Source: Mucilaginibacter sp. (GTDB lineage: Bacteria > Bacteroidota > Bacteroidia > Sphingobacteriales > Sphingobacteriaceae). From it: a DNA stretch of 64,000 bases. A program made the translations under genes and the position numbers. A model generated the notes under the pieces. The model saw only the letters and a list, made by a program, of their open reading frames with translations. It was not told where the DNA came from and made no database searches. The DNA is taken from the NCBI RefSeq assembly GCF_028288225.1, contig NZ_JAQBOC010000018.1, positions 1 through 64,000 of the forward strand, in the 5' to 3' direction. Below, piece by piece: positions 1-9,035 of this stretch. Within the stretch, counting starts at the first letter, position 1, and every line of letters starts with the position of its first letter.

Positions 1-521
1 GTTGAAATATGGAAAACTGAAGGAGTTTCCCACATTCCAACACGACAAAGAAACAACAACGTTTTCTTTAACATAAACCTTCTATAATTGTATTTAAAAA
101 CTGTCAACTTATTTTAGGGAAGGTCAAGCGGAACACCCCGAACGTTATGAAACATGTTCATTATCAGGCTGTTCAATTTTAACAAACCTGCAAATAACTG
201 ATAATCAAACGATTTCAAATAAGCGTTGCAGTCTCGTCCTGAAAAATTGGTTCGGTAACGAATAGTTTGGGTATGAACAGAGCTGGCAGATTTAACCACA
301 GAGGGCACTGAGAAATCACAGAGCGCACTGAGCTTGTCAATTCGAATTAATTTAACTGAACAACCCATAAAATACCTGCGGCTTCTCAACTTAAGATTTC
401 TTTTTCTCTGTGTTCTGTGTGTTTTCTCTCCGCGTCTCCGTGGTTAAATTTCACTACTGACAAAACACTGTCAGCACATTAACGGCTGCAACCACTTAAA
501 TTTGTTGTAATCGTTATAACC
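1..521. other. Intergenic region, no supported gene
   Basis: No convincing coding sequence is seen. The only longer open frame runs antisense through the CACAGAG-type inverted repeat at 291-450 and its translation looks like read-through of that repeat. The extreme left may be the flank of the element that carries the ATPase gene at 522. Confidence 0.5.
291..450. repeat. Imperfect inverted repeat of the CACAGAG / CTCTGTG type
   Basis: The left arm begins TTTAACCACAGAG (291-303) and continues with further CACAGAG and CACTGAG units. The right arm (about 400-450) reads CTCTGTG units and ends CTCCGTGGTTAAATT. Folded, this gives a long imperfect hairpin. Repeats of this wording occur between genes in many Bacteroidetes genomes. 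No protein-coding role is likely. Confidence 0.6.
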
Positions 522-1913
522 ATGTCAACCAACCCATTTTCCGAACGCCCACCTATCATCGAGCAGCTGCGAGCCGAAAGCCGCGGTCTGCCATCCCGAC
601 CGGCTAAAAGAAAAAGACTACCCGAGCCCACGCGACCCAGTCCCGAAGACAGTCATCGCCTGTTTACCATTGAAAACGGGAACCGCTGGCTGGAGCTGGC
701 CCGGCGCGAACCCGAAGCCAAAATGCTGCTTGGCGAGCTTTGGCACCAGGGCGAACTGTGTATGCTGTTTGCGGATACCAATATCGGCAAATCGGTACTG
801 GCTGTGCAGCTAGGCGAAAGCATTGCACGCGGGCAAAGCGTTGGGCCTTTTGCCTGCCAGGCGCCGCCGGCTCGTGTGCTCTATATCGATTTTGAGTTGA
901 GCCAGGCCCAGTTTGGGCTGCGGTACAGCAATGGCGAAGAGGATCACCTGTTTTCGGACAGTTTTTTCCGCGCACAGTACAATTTCATCCCCGATCCGCC
1001 GCCCAATGTCGACGAAAACGACCTGCTCATTGCCGCCATTGAATATAAAGTACATCTAAGTAAGGCCACCGTGCTCATTATCGATAACATTACCTGCCTG
1101 CGCGGCGGCACTGAAAATTCGGCGGTGGCGCTTTCGCTCATGAAAAGCCTTAAAGCATTAAAAACCGACCACAACCTGTCTATCCTCGTACTCGCGCATA
1201 CCCCCAAACGGCGCAACGCCACACAACCCATCAGCGCCGACGACCTGCACGGCAGCAAGCTGCTCATCAACTTTGCGGACAGCGCCTTCGCCATCGGCAA
1301 AAGCACCATCGACACTGATCTCTGCTACCTGAAACAAATAAAGCAGCGCAACACCCGCCAGCGCTACGGTCACGATAATATATGCCTGTGCCGCATCCAA
1401 AAACCTGGCGCGTTTTTGCACTTCACATTCGAAGGTAACAGTGCCGAACGCCATCACCTGCTCAGCCGCACCGCCGCAGACCGCCGGCAATTGGCTCATG
1501 AAATAACCACCCTCTCCGCCGCCGGCCTCAGCCAGCGCGACATCAGCAAACAGCTAAATATAGGCCTGGCCACAGTTAACCGGCTTATCAAATGTGCGGA
1601 TGTGCGGATGCGTGGATGTGCGGATGAGGAAGGATCCGCGGATGATGAAAGATGTGCAGGTGAAGAAGGATATGCAGGTGCCCTAATGACCAATGACGTA
1701 ATGACCAATGACCAAAAAGCAACGCCCAGTGCGCGCCCCAACCCCGCCTGGGGCATGAAAACGTCAATAATTGACATGAAGCTCTCCCCGGCACTCCTTG
1801 AACACATAAAACAGACAACGATGCGCGAAAACTCCATCCAGGGAAAAAAGAGCAATAACTTTAATCAATCAATCACTTCAACGGGTGCCGAAGCGAATAA
1901 TGGCGGACCGTAA
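522..1913 (+). CDS. RepA-like / RecA-fold AAA ATPase of a mobile element
   Basis: A 463-residue ATPase of the RepA/DnaB-like RecA-fold group (AAA_25 type), often carried by integrative elements and plasmids of Bacteroidetes. Residues 84-91 read ADTNIGKS, a P-loop in which the usual first glycine is alanine. VLIIDN at 185-190 is the Walker B strand. A helix-turn-helix-like segment follows near 331-356 (LSQRDISKQLNIGLATVNR). The tail from about residue 358 is encoded by short imperfect tandem repeats and is probably disordered. By eye the gene is richer in G+C than its neighbours, which fits transfer. The ATG at 522 is the first good start. A replication or mobilisation role is inferred from family resemblance; no integrase or relaxase is in the window. 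Confidence 0.7.
   Translation: MSTNPFSERPPIIEQLRAESRGLPSRPAKRKRLPEPTRPSPEDSHRLFTIENGNRWLELARREPEAKMLLGELWHQGELCMLFADTNIGKSVLAVQLGESIARGQSVGPFACQAPPARVLYIDFELSQAQFGLRYSNGEEDHLFSDSFFRAQYNFIPDPPPNVDENDLLIAAIEYKVHLSKATVLIIDNITCLRGGTENSAVALSLMKSLKALKTDHNLSILVLAHTPKRRNATQPISADDLHGSKLLINFADSAFAIGKSTIDTDLCYLKQIKQRNTRQRYGHDNICLCRIQKPGAFLHFTFEGNSAERHHLLSRTAADRRQLAHEITTLSAAGLSQRDISKQLNIGLATVNRLIKCADVRMRGCADEEGSADDERCAGEEGYAGALMTNDVMTNDQKATPSARPNPAWGMKTSIIDMKLSPALLEHIKQTTMRENSIQGKKSNNFNQSITSTGAEANNGGP
1592..1712 (+). repeat. Intragenic tandem repeats in the ATPase tail
   Basis: Units of the form GGATGTGC and GATGAGGAAGGA recur from about 1592 to 1680. They are followed by a direct duplication of TAATGACCAATGAC (about 1684-1711). 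They lie in frame and encode a Cys/Ala/Asp/Glu-rich tail followed by a doubled MTND motif. This looks like a length-variable minisatellite at the 3' part of the gene. Confidence 0.6.
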
Positions 1914-2332
1914 AGCAATAAAATAATTAGTCCGTAGCTGGAAACTTTAGTTAGCGGGACTACGGTGAACCCACATCTTTTCAGAACCCCATCAGGGTTT
2001 AAGGTCGGTAGAAAAAGCACCCGATAGTTAGTTCGGGCCGCAGGTCATAGGTGTTCCAAAGATTAAAAAAGCGTTGGGATGTGCGATTCCCTCCCTTGGG
2101 AGGGCGGAGGGAGGGGTTTCTGCGCCATGCTTTTACGCATGATTATCAGCGGTATGCCAGTTCAAGAAACCCCACCCTTCCCCGCCCCAAGGCGGGAACC
2201 GACTTTAGGAGCTCATGAATGCCTTAAAAACAAAACACTATATTCATAATCGCACAGGGCCACAGCTTGCATTGCTCGCCTACCCGCAACGCGGCACAAA
2301 AACATTTTCATAACCAATTAACCCCCAAAACC
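1914..2332. repeat. Intergenic region with a long imperfect inverted repeat
   Basis: No gene is supported here. An imperfect inverted repeat is visible: CCTCCCTTGGGAGGGCGG and GGGGTTTCT at about 2091-2121 match, on the other strand, AGAAACCCC (about 2164-2172) and CCGCCCCAAGGCGGG (about 2180-2194). The 1914-2060 stretch also carries short GC-rich inverted words. It looks like a dispersed non-coding repeat. Confidence 0.5.
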
Positions 2333-2755
2333 ATGACCGGTGAATTTACTGCCTGGTGCAGCCAATACTACCACCTCACACAGCTGTTTTCAGCGCGCAA
2401 TGAACGCTTCAAAAACCTGTTAGACAATGCGCCGCCTTATACAGAGCAAAGCAATTTAAGCGACTTAGACGCCATAATCAGCTATAACCGCAAGGTACAA
2501 GCCGCTAAAGCCAAGGCAGACAAAACTTTTAAAGATCTGACAGATACCGGGCACACTATCCTGATGATTATGCAGTATTTTGAAATACCACCCCGCACCG
2601 TGCTCACCGGCGAAATACCCGGCGAACTGGAGTATGAGATCTGGGCCAATGAAAAGGATGAAATTTTTATCGGCAAAATCAGGGACCTGCCACAAGAGGC
2701 GGATAACCCCAATATTGTATATATCAAATGTTGGAATGGTAATAAGGGTGATTGA
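2333..2755 (+). CDS. Hypothetical protein
   Basis: I do not recognise this 140-residue protein. The frame opens at a TTG at 2267, but the ATG at 2333 is the more plausible start because the preceding 22 residues look like translated spacer. The sequence is mixed alpha/beta, polar and without signal peptide or membrane segment. It has a helical, lysine-rich middle (AKAKADKTFKDL) and a tail with acidic and aromatic residues. It follows the RepA-like ATPase on the same strand with a repeat-filled gap, so it may be cargo of the same element. No function is proposed. Confidence 0.5.
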   Translation: MTGEFTAWCSQYYHLTQLFSARNERFKNLLDNAPPYTEQSNLSDLDAIISYNRKVQAAKAKADKTFKDLTDTGHTILMIMQYFEIPPRTVLTGEIPGELEYEIWANEKDEIFIGKIRDLPQEADNPNIVYIKCWNGNKGD

Positions 2756-2847
2756 GGTTGATTGATAGTTTTGCACAGGAAGTCACGAATCGCATTTGCG
2801 CTTTTGCTAACCTTTCGGATGCTCGAAAGGGTGAATACTCTCATGGC

Positions 2848-2869
2848 GTCATTGCGAGGAACGAAGCAA
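2848..2869. repeat. Dispersed short repeat (GCGAGGAACGAAGCAA type)
   Basis: The words GTCATTGCGAGG and AACGAAGCAA form a short repeat that is very common between genes in Bacteroidetes. It breaks the credibility of the open frame at 2752-3000, whose translation (VIARNEAN) comes from this repeat. Confidence 0.6.
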
Positions 2870-2950
2870 ACTCTGCACAGGACAATCAAGGAACCTCAAT
2901 GTTTGGGGAAGGATACCGCCGCATGCATCGTGGTTACTTAGCAGGCGGGG

Positions 2951-2997
2951 CACTAGTAGCCCACCTCTTTTGGCTTGCCCGGATACTAGCGCCAGAA
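2951..2997 (+). repeat. Structured repeat, left copy flanking the nuclease-STAND locus
   Basis: The core CCACCTCTTTTGGC and the edge GCGCCAGA are shared, in opposite orientation, with 8903-8949. A stem CTAGTA (2953-2958) / TACTAG (2984-2989) encloses the core. In the other copy the same stem positions read CGAGAA/TTCTCG, so two base pairs have changed in a compensating way. The copy ends 8 bases before the 3' end of the 1299-residue gene. Confidence 0.6.
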
Positions 2998-3005
2998 TAA
3001 GGTGC

Positions 3006-6000
3006 TTATAAAGAAATCATTTCAAAAAGCTTTTCAACGAACTCCTCTTTACTATGCATCTCTTTTCCTTCGACAATGTCCAATGACCATTGAAGAAATG
3101 CCATGTCGGTTCCATTTTCGGGAATCATTCTAACCCTATCTAAAATCAGTGTTGAATATTTGTCCTCAAGGTCAACTAACCAAGATAACTCAACTGGCGA
3201 ATGCTGATCCAACCTTGCCCGAGATTCAGTCAAGCGCCATAGATCATAAATGATCGTTGTATAGACGGCCTTAACGTCATTTAGTGATGTCTTGGTAAAT
3301 TTGAGTTCCGGTAAAAAGAGCAGCGACTCTTCGTCCGGTAGAATTGGAATCGGCATCACGATATCCAAACCCGGTTCCGTGCTGACTTCCTCGATATAGT
3401 CTTTGGAAAATCTAAGGCCAGACCGTACAGTATCATTGTCAACAAAAAACACACTGTAAAAGTGAATATCCAAAACTTTAAGCGGCTTGAGTAATAAGCT
3501 AAATCTCAAAAGTTCGTAGCCATTGGTATGATCCAAATTTGCAACGCCGAACGTCGCAAAGGTTAATGTATCAGTTTCTTTAAGTTGTGTCGGCAGGTAA
3601 AACACCAGATCAGTTGACGAGGCTATTTCCTTAAGTATTTGTTTAACCCTATTCAACTTACGGTCATGAAAACTATCCCACCATTCGAAAACGGCATTTT
3701 TTCCGACCGCCTTAGGCTGCTGTGATTCTATTGGTTCATGGTGAAGAAAATACATGACTGTTTGATAGAGCCTGTTGTACCAATTTGCTTCATTGCTTAA
3801 AAGCTCTGAATTGTCAAAGTACTGAAAAGTAAGTTTTTCAATAGTGCTAAAAGCAACTTGCATCTTTTCGAGGTCGAAGTAAACTGCTTTCAAATTGATG
3901 GTGCCAATATTTCGGTCATTATCCTTTAAGGGATTAACTATATTCTGAAATTGGCTATTAAGATTTGAAAGATGTACGAGCCAACTATCGATAATTTTTT
4001 GGTCAGCCTCGTAAGTTTTTATATCAAATACTTTTGTTTTATAGCTTGGGAAAGGCTTTCTGACCGTTAAAAGAGCCGATAACTTTTCCCGTTGCTTGAT
4101 CATCGGTTCGATGGTCGCAAGTTGTTTCTTCCTATTTCTTTCGATCAGTGAATCTAGGAAACGAACGAAAGGTTTAACCGTTTCAATCGCTTCGGCCCTT
4201 ATATCTATGATGCCTTTTTGCCAATCAAAAACTGATGATGCCGCATAATTTTTAAGGATCGTTGATGACCAGATTACGTTAAGATTTACATCAAAAAGAC
4301 TTCCAATAGATTCGAGCGTCATTCCCTTGTTTGAGTTCATCCGTACGATGGATACCAATTGCTCGTTGGGAAACGGCAATAAAATAGCTTGGGTATTGTA
4401 TTTATCGTAGTAAGGCAGGAAAGATGAGATCGTTCTAATCCGGTCAACACTAAGGTCATTTGCCTGGTTAATCTCATCATCACGAAGGAAATAATTGATC
4501 GTTATTTCATCCCCCTCTTCCATGATCGTTATCGAATCTGTTTTAACTTTTAAAAGACTAATGATTTCAGATTTATTTTTATTTATAAAATCACGATACT
4601 TTTCAGGATTCTCAATCCTACAATAAACAAATAGGTCTTTGCTTTCCGTAACTGGCAAATCCACCAGCTGGCGAATCAGGTGTTCCCGCGTGGTTTCTAT
4701 TTTCAAATGGAATGTCAGTTCTAATTTGTTAAACCACTTGTACAAGAACTCCAGGCCTTCATAACTAACGATTGGTGCACTTCTTGACGGCAAAGCCAGG
4801 CTTAAGGCAGAACCAAATTGGGAAACCCCTGTGTCTTTCAATGTATATTCAGGGAGTTTTTCAGCGATCTCGGCAAGTTTGCGAAAATTCTGCCCGCCAT
4901 CATCGCCAAGCATTTCTCCGAATTTTTGCAGCGTTTTTAAATTTGCGAAAGGAATTGAGTCATAAACGAAGATCTCAATCCCTCCCCCGAACTGAGCTTG
5001 GTCAAAAAAAGACTTATTTTTCAACCAATATGTTTGCGGTTCACCATGAAGAATGCCATCAAAGGCGGCGGCCATATCAGCAAAGGACCCGTTGATCAAC
5101 AGACCTGCCAGTTCTTTGTAAAATGCAGGCCTTTCGGAGTCCTTAAGCATACCTGGTGCATTAGCAAAAAAGTCGTATTTATCCTCCCCAAGTAATGTGT
5201 AGACCACCATCAAAGTATCTGCAATAGATACGAAATCATGTAGGGCATTTTTTATGTGCTCCGATCTGACGGGATGTAAACCCTCTACATATTGTTGGTC
5301 AAAACGAATGAAATACTCGCTTTCCAATTCCTGGAAAATCGCACCGCGATCCTGTTCAAACCGTATCGTTTTATTAATATATGATATCAGTGTTTTGGTT
5401 TCTACCTTAAGGTTAAGGCAATCAGCGACGGCTACGATTCGCAGTATCTCCAATTTAGCCGCAGCGCTGCCCTGCCGGGTAAGCTCTTTCAACTGCTGCT
5501 TGATACGGTCTTCGATCATCTGGCCACGGGTCAACAGGTAGGTGTATTCAATCAGCAACCCGTGGTCTTGTACCTGCTCCCATACAGGTTGCCAGTTTAG
5601 TGAACCTGTATATAGTTTGTTTTTTTGTTTAAGCTGTTGATATATCTCTTTGGCCTCGGATTGGGACAATTGGATGTCTATTATTTGAAGACCGATCCTT
5701 GATATGTCCGCTCCGTACCGGTACCAATCTTCATATCTTGAAGTGATCAATAATTTTACGGGGAGGTCTGCTATTTTCTCTGCAAGAACTGACCAATAAG
5801 AAATTGTGCTATCTAATCCGTCAATAACGATTAACGGTTGCTCTCCGATGACAATCCTCGCCGTCAAAAATTCCTTGATAGCGTTTACTTGTTCCCAGTT
5901 CACGCATTGGTATAACTGGTAAATTTTATACTGTTTTGAAAGATCAAACCCCACCTGCCATGCTAATGTTGACTTACCTTGCCCGCTCGATGATCGGATC

Positions 6001-6905
6001 ACAACTGCATCGGTTTCATTCAGTTTGGTATTGATCTGTTGTTCCCAGCCTTTTCGTCGTACAGGCAACTGGTCGGCTATGTGTACCGGTTTGGCGGCCT
6101 TCCCTTCAAAATAATCATCATTAGACTTTCCTGTTGTCTGGTAAATTACCGGGGCGAGCCAATTGTGTCGCCAGGCAAGATTTACCGGGGCTTTGGAAAA
6201 TGAATCCGTAACCGTTATCAGTAACTGCTGGATATCCGTTCTGAAAATTTTTGAACGCCCCTTAGAGCGGGTAAAGGCAAAGTAAAATAGCGCTTTAAAG
6301 TACTGGTCTTCGGCACCGACATTTACATTCCAGTTTTTCAATAGTGATAACCGTATCTTTGAAAGAATATCGTTGAGATTATGTTTTTCGTAAGAGATGC
6401 GACTTAGGAACCTTGCAAAATCGATATGCCTGTATCGTTCTCCCAAGCTGTTTAATTTTTCTGCCCAAAAAGCAAATGCGCCACCAGTTATTTTCCCGGA
6501 GATCAGTGCATGAAGGTTTCCGTCAGAGATCTTCATATTATAAACTAACCTGAAATTGGCCGTCGGTTCCAAAGCATATACTTCAAGGAAATTTTGCAGG
6601 ACACCAAGTGTCCAAAATGTCCCTGCATTCAGCGGATTCTGTGACGATTTTAACTGTATATATTCTGCCTCTCTTGCATCGGGTTTACGCTCTGAAACAA
6701 CATCAAGATCTTCCAGCCCTTCCAGATGAACGTATTTGTCGCCACTGTCGGCATTAAGCTTATCTAAAAGGATTAATACTGCATAGGCGATCTGAAACTC
6801 TGTACCCCTAAAATTGACAGCACCACCGGATCTTTTGTGTTCGATCTGTTGCAAGTAAGAGGCGAGTATTTGTTGAGTGGTAGTTGATTCAGGCGGTAAA
6901 TTCAT
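3006..6905 (-). CDS. Cap4/DUF4297-like nuclease fused to STAND NTPase (Avs-like candidate)
   Basis: A 1299-residue multidomain protein. The N-terminal 100 or so residues carry a PD-(D/E)XK pattern as in Cap4/DUF4297 nucleases: FRGTEFQIAYAV (32-43), E62, EDLD (65-68) and YIQLKSS with Q84 and K86. A STAND-type NTPase follows, with Walker A SSSGQGKST near 305-313, Walker B LIVIDGLD near 360, and LLITSRYEDW near 386. The long C-terminal half (about 600-1299) has no repeat I can name and would be the sensor by analogy with Avs proteins. Divergent from the DUF4209 gene: the two ATG codons are separated by only 23 bases. The architecture resembles Avs2/Avs3-like antiphage proteins; family membership and any phage trigger are inference. 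Confidence 0.65.
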   Translation of the reverse strand: MNLPPESTTTQQILASYLQQIEHKRSGGAVNFRGTEFQIAYAVLILLDKLNADSGDKYVHLEGLEDLDVVSERKPDAREAEYIQLKSSQNPLNAGTFWTLGVLQNFLEVYALEPTANFRLVYNMKISDGNLHALISGKITGGAFAFWAEKLNSLGERYRHIDFARFLSRISYEKHNLNDILSKIRLSLLKNWNVNVGAEDQYFKALFYFAFTRSKGRSKIFRTDIQQLLITVTDSFSKAPVNLAWRHNWLAPVIYQTTGKSNDDYFEGKAAKPVHIADQLPVRRKGWEQQINTKLNETDAVVIRSSSGQGKSTLAWQVGFDLSKQYKIYQLYQCVNWEQVNAIKEFLTARIVIGEQPLIVIDGLDSTISYWSVLAEKIADLPVKLLITSRYEDWYRYGADISRIGLQIIDIQLSQSEAKEIYQQLKQKNKLYTGSLNWQPVWEQVQDHGLLIEYTYLLTRGQMIEDRIKQQLKELTRQGSAAAKLEILRIVAVADCLNLKVETKTLISYINKTIRFEQDRGAIFQELESEYFIRFDQQYVEGLHPVRSEHIKNALHDFVSIADTLMVVYTLLGEDKYDFFANAPGMLKDSERPAFYKELAGLLINGSFADMAAAFDGILHGEPQTYWLKNKSFFDQAQFGGGIEIFVYDSIPFANLKTLQKFGEMLGDDGGQNFRKLAEIAEKLPEYTLKDTGVSQFGSALSLALPSRSAPIVSYEGLEFLYKWFNKLELTFHLKIETTREHLIRQLVDLPVTESKDLFVYCRIENPEKYRDFINKNKSEIISLLKVKTDSITIMEEGDEITINYFLRDDEINQANDLSVDRIRTISSFLPYYDKYNTQAILLPFPNEQLVSIVRMNSNKGMTLESIGSLFDVNLNVIWSSTILKNYAASSVFDWQKGIIDIRAEAIETVKPFVRFLDSLIERNRKKQLATIEPMIKQREKLSALLTVRKPFPSYKTKVFDIKTYEADQKIIDSWLVHLSNLNSQFQNIVNPLKDNDRNIGTINLKAVYFDLEKMQVAFSTIEKLTFQYFDNSELLSNEANWYNRLYQTVMYFLHHEPIESQQPKAVGKNAVFEWWDSFHDRKLNRVKQILKEIASSTDLVFYLPTQLKETDTLTFATFGVANLDHTNGYELLRFSLLLKPLKVLDIHFYSVFFVDNDTVRSGLRFSKDYIEEVSTEPGLDIVMPIPILPDEESLLFLPELKFTKTSLNDVKAVYTTIIYDLWRLTESRARLDQHSPVELSWLVDLEDKYSTLILDRVRMIPENGTDMAFLQWSLDIVEGKEMHSKEEFVEKLFEMISL

Positions 6906-6928
6906 ATTAATTTAGGATTTTAAATGGT

Positions 6929-8824
6929 ATGCAATATAATTCATTGTCACCAGTAAACAGTACATCGGTATTTATTGATTATTTTTATCACAAATATTTA
7001 AGCCTATTGGATACCGACATTTCATTATCAGAGCGAACGTTTTACGCCCTTGTAGATCAGGAAGAGATGCCTTACGCTGCTACTGATGCCATTGATCTAG
7101 CCAATGAGGTAGTTATCCTTTATAAGGACGAACCATTATTTGATCGAACGCCGATGGCGGTAGAGTTTTTTTGCTTTATGTCATTTCCCGATGACGAAGG
7201 GCATTTTAATAGCTTAACAGCTGCCGGAATAGAGCGACTATCGTCAGATGCCGCCGCTGTTTACTTAAAAAAGAGAATTACTCAAAGCCCCAACCTTTAC
7301 TCGATCAGCCGATACGGACATATTCTGTGGGAGTTTCACAAGTCATTCCAACATGTTAAAATAGCAATAGAATCCTACCTGCAGGTTGCAAGATCTTGTC
7401 TTTCAAAGCTTTCTAATGATGAAAAGTTTTTCAGCCCTTTTAAACAATCGTTTCAACAGGCATTGATATTAAGCCTGAATTTAAAATATAAATCAGGCGT
7501 TTCTGGCGCTACCAACATTTTAGAGAAGTTTATCCAAACGAGAACTGAGTTATGGATGAAAGAAATGATCATAGACCATTTACTTTCAAAAGCAAAAAAG
7601 ATCTTAAAGGCAGTCAACTTATTACCTTTTGTGGAAGAAGTCAAGGGCAATCCTGTGCTGAAGGGATATTTCCAGGCGAAAGAGATCCATCTTTGTGCCA
7701 TCAAGGTGGCCAACTACTATAAAACAGGCGATGCACTGCTACTTTATGAACAGTTGGGCGATAAAATAAGGGCTGATGCCAATGGCAGAAAAGACGATAA
7801 GACCGGACTGGTCGTCATCCCACACCTTGCCGAAGCAATGAAATATTACCGGTTCGCAAAGGCTGATGAAAAATTTAAGGCGACGGCCAATGAGCTTGCT
7901 TTGTTTAAGAAAAAAAGAAAACCGTTTGCCCGGGTCAGAATTCCCTTGAGTGATACGTTAGGGGTACAGCTATTCGCGATGAACGAGCGAATTATCAAAT
8001 GGATCAGCGCTGTACCGAATGAAGCGCGACTTGTTGTTTTAGGAAGTGACAATAGCTTTCTTCCCAGGTTCGGGACATCAGCGGCGGTACATAGCAGTAG
8101 ATCGTTAACGTCATTGTTTACGGTTTATCAATTCGATAAGAACCAAAATTCAAAACTTTTAAAAGACCAGGCTAAGCCGAAAAACGACGCCGATACGACG
8201 TATCACGCTCAATTTCAATTAACTGCCAAGCAAATTATAGTTACCATTATGCATGAACTCATTAAGAGCCGGCAGTTAACCGTCGAAAAGATGGACGAGC
8301 ATTTCAGAAATAATTGGATAGGAATCATTCATCAGGCGGAAACAGACGGAAAATCAACCCCGATATGTTTTTATGACTACATACGCCCAGCATTAATTCA
8401 TTATTTGGAACAAGTCACTAAATCTTTAACGAATTCAGGTGAGGCCGACTTTATTGTGTGTATCGATGCCATGGTCATCAGGTTGGAGTTTCTTTTGAGA
8501 AGTTTATTTAAACTCAAGGAAATCTCAACGACCACGATTGACACTGCGTCAAGCGAGTTACGGGAGATCTATTTGCCGGAATTGCTTGAACGGTCGAAAG
8601 AACTTAAGGTATTAGCTGATCAGGAGTATCAGGTATTAAATTACTTGTATACGAAAAGCGGGCTTGACCTGCGCAACAATATTGCACATGGCTATTTTGA
8701 TATAAAATCTTATACCATCGAACTGGCCGATATGGTTTTCTGGTCTATAGTAAAACTTGGAGAACATCTTTTTCCAGAGTTCAATTTAGACAAACAAGAC
8801 CATACAAACGCAAAAAAAATGTAG
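6929..8824 (+). CDS. DUF4209 (HEPN-type) protein, putative partner of the STAND nuclease
   Basis: A 631-residue soluble, mostly helical protein. Near the C-terminus it contains DLRNNIAHGYF (about residues 580-590), matching the RNxxxHG signature of DUF4209, a HEPN-related domain. Residues 510-600 form the likely domain. The N-terminal 500 residues are helical with no motif I can name. HEPN domains in defence loci are often RNases, and the conserved Arg and His fit that, but catalysis is unproven here. It is transcribed away from the nuclease-STAND gene, and inverted repeat copies lie just beyond both outer ends, so the pair behaves as a cassette. The start ATG at 6929 leaves almost no room for two independent promoters. 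Confidence 0.65.
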   Translation: MQYNSLSPVNSTSVFIDYFYHKYLSLLDTDISLSERTFYALVDQEEMPYAATDAIDLANEVVILYKDEPLFDRTPMAVEFFCFMSFPDDEGHFNSLTAAGIERLSSDAAAVYLKKRITQSPNLYSISRYGHILWEFHKSFQHVKIAIESYLQVARSCLSKLSNDEKFFSPFKQSFQQALILSLNLKYKSGVSGATNILEKFIQTRTELWMKEMIIDHLLSKAKKILKAVNLLPFVEEVKGNPVLKGYFQAKEIHLCAIKVANYYKTGDALLLYEQLGDKIRADANGRKDDKTGLVVIPHLAEAMKYYRFAKADEKFKATANELALFKKKRKPFARVRIPLSDTLGVQLFAMNERIIKWISAVPNEARLVVLGSDNSFLPRFGTSAAVHSSRSLTSLFTVYQFDKNQNSKLLKDQAKPKNDADTTYHAQFQLTAKQIIVTIMHELIKSRQLTVEKMDEHFRNNWIGIIHQAETDGKSTPICFYDYIRPALIHYLEQVTKSLTNSGEADFIVCIDAMVIRLEFLLRSLFKLKEISTTTIDTASSELREIYLPELLERSKELKVLADQEYQVLNYLYTKSGLDLRNNIAHGYFDIKSYTIELADMVFWSIVKLGEHLFPEFNLDKQDHTNAKKM

Positions 8825-9035
8825 GAGTTCAGTTTGCAGAACCCAACTACACCACAAACCTGCTGCAATACCTTGTTCAACCGGTGTAGTTGAACCCCCT
8901 CCTCTGGCGCGAGAATGCAGCCACGGCCAAAAGAGGTGGAGTTCTCGTGTACCGCTGACAGGTAGCAAGCTTTACTAACAAGCGTGCTACTTTATTTATT
9001 ACCACTACCTCCTCTGCTCCCCCTTGCCGGAATAA
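8825..9035. repeat. Palindrome-rich spacer after the DUF4209 gene
   Basis: Several hairpins lie here: GTTCAAC/GTTGAAC (about 8875-8895), the structured element at 8903-8949, and GTAGCAAGCTT/AAGCGTGCTAC (8962-8990, one mismatch). They may act together as transcription end structures or as a mosaic repeat. No gene is seen. Confidence 0.5.
8903..8949 (-). repeat. Structured repeat, right copy flanking the nuclease-STAND locus
   Basis: On the minus strand it shares the core CCACCTCTTTTGGC and the edge GCGCCAGA with 2951-2997. Its enclosing stem is CGAGAA (8910-8915) / TTCTCG (8942-8947). It is the inverted partner of the left copy and lies 78 bases after the DUF4209 stop. Confidence 0.6.

Noticed and set aside
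114-389. A 91-codon minus-strand frame
   Set aside because: It runs through the CACAGAG-type inverted repeat; the translation is of low plausibility and no family is seen.
664-1855. Several long frames antisense to the RepA-like ATPase
   Set aside because: They are frame shadows of a G+C-rich gene with a clear domain structure.
2752-3000. An 82-codon plus-strand frame after the hypothetical gene
   Set aside because: It includes the GCGAGGAACGAAGCAA dispersed repeat (read as VIARNEAN) and the structured element; it is non-coding repeat.
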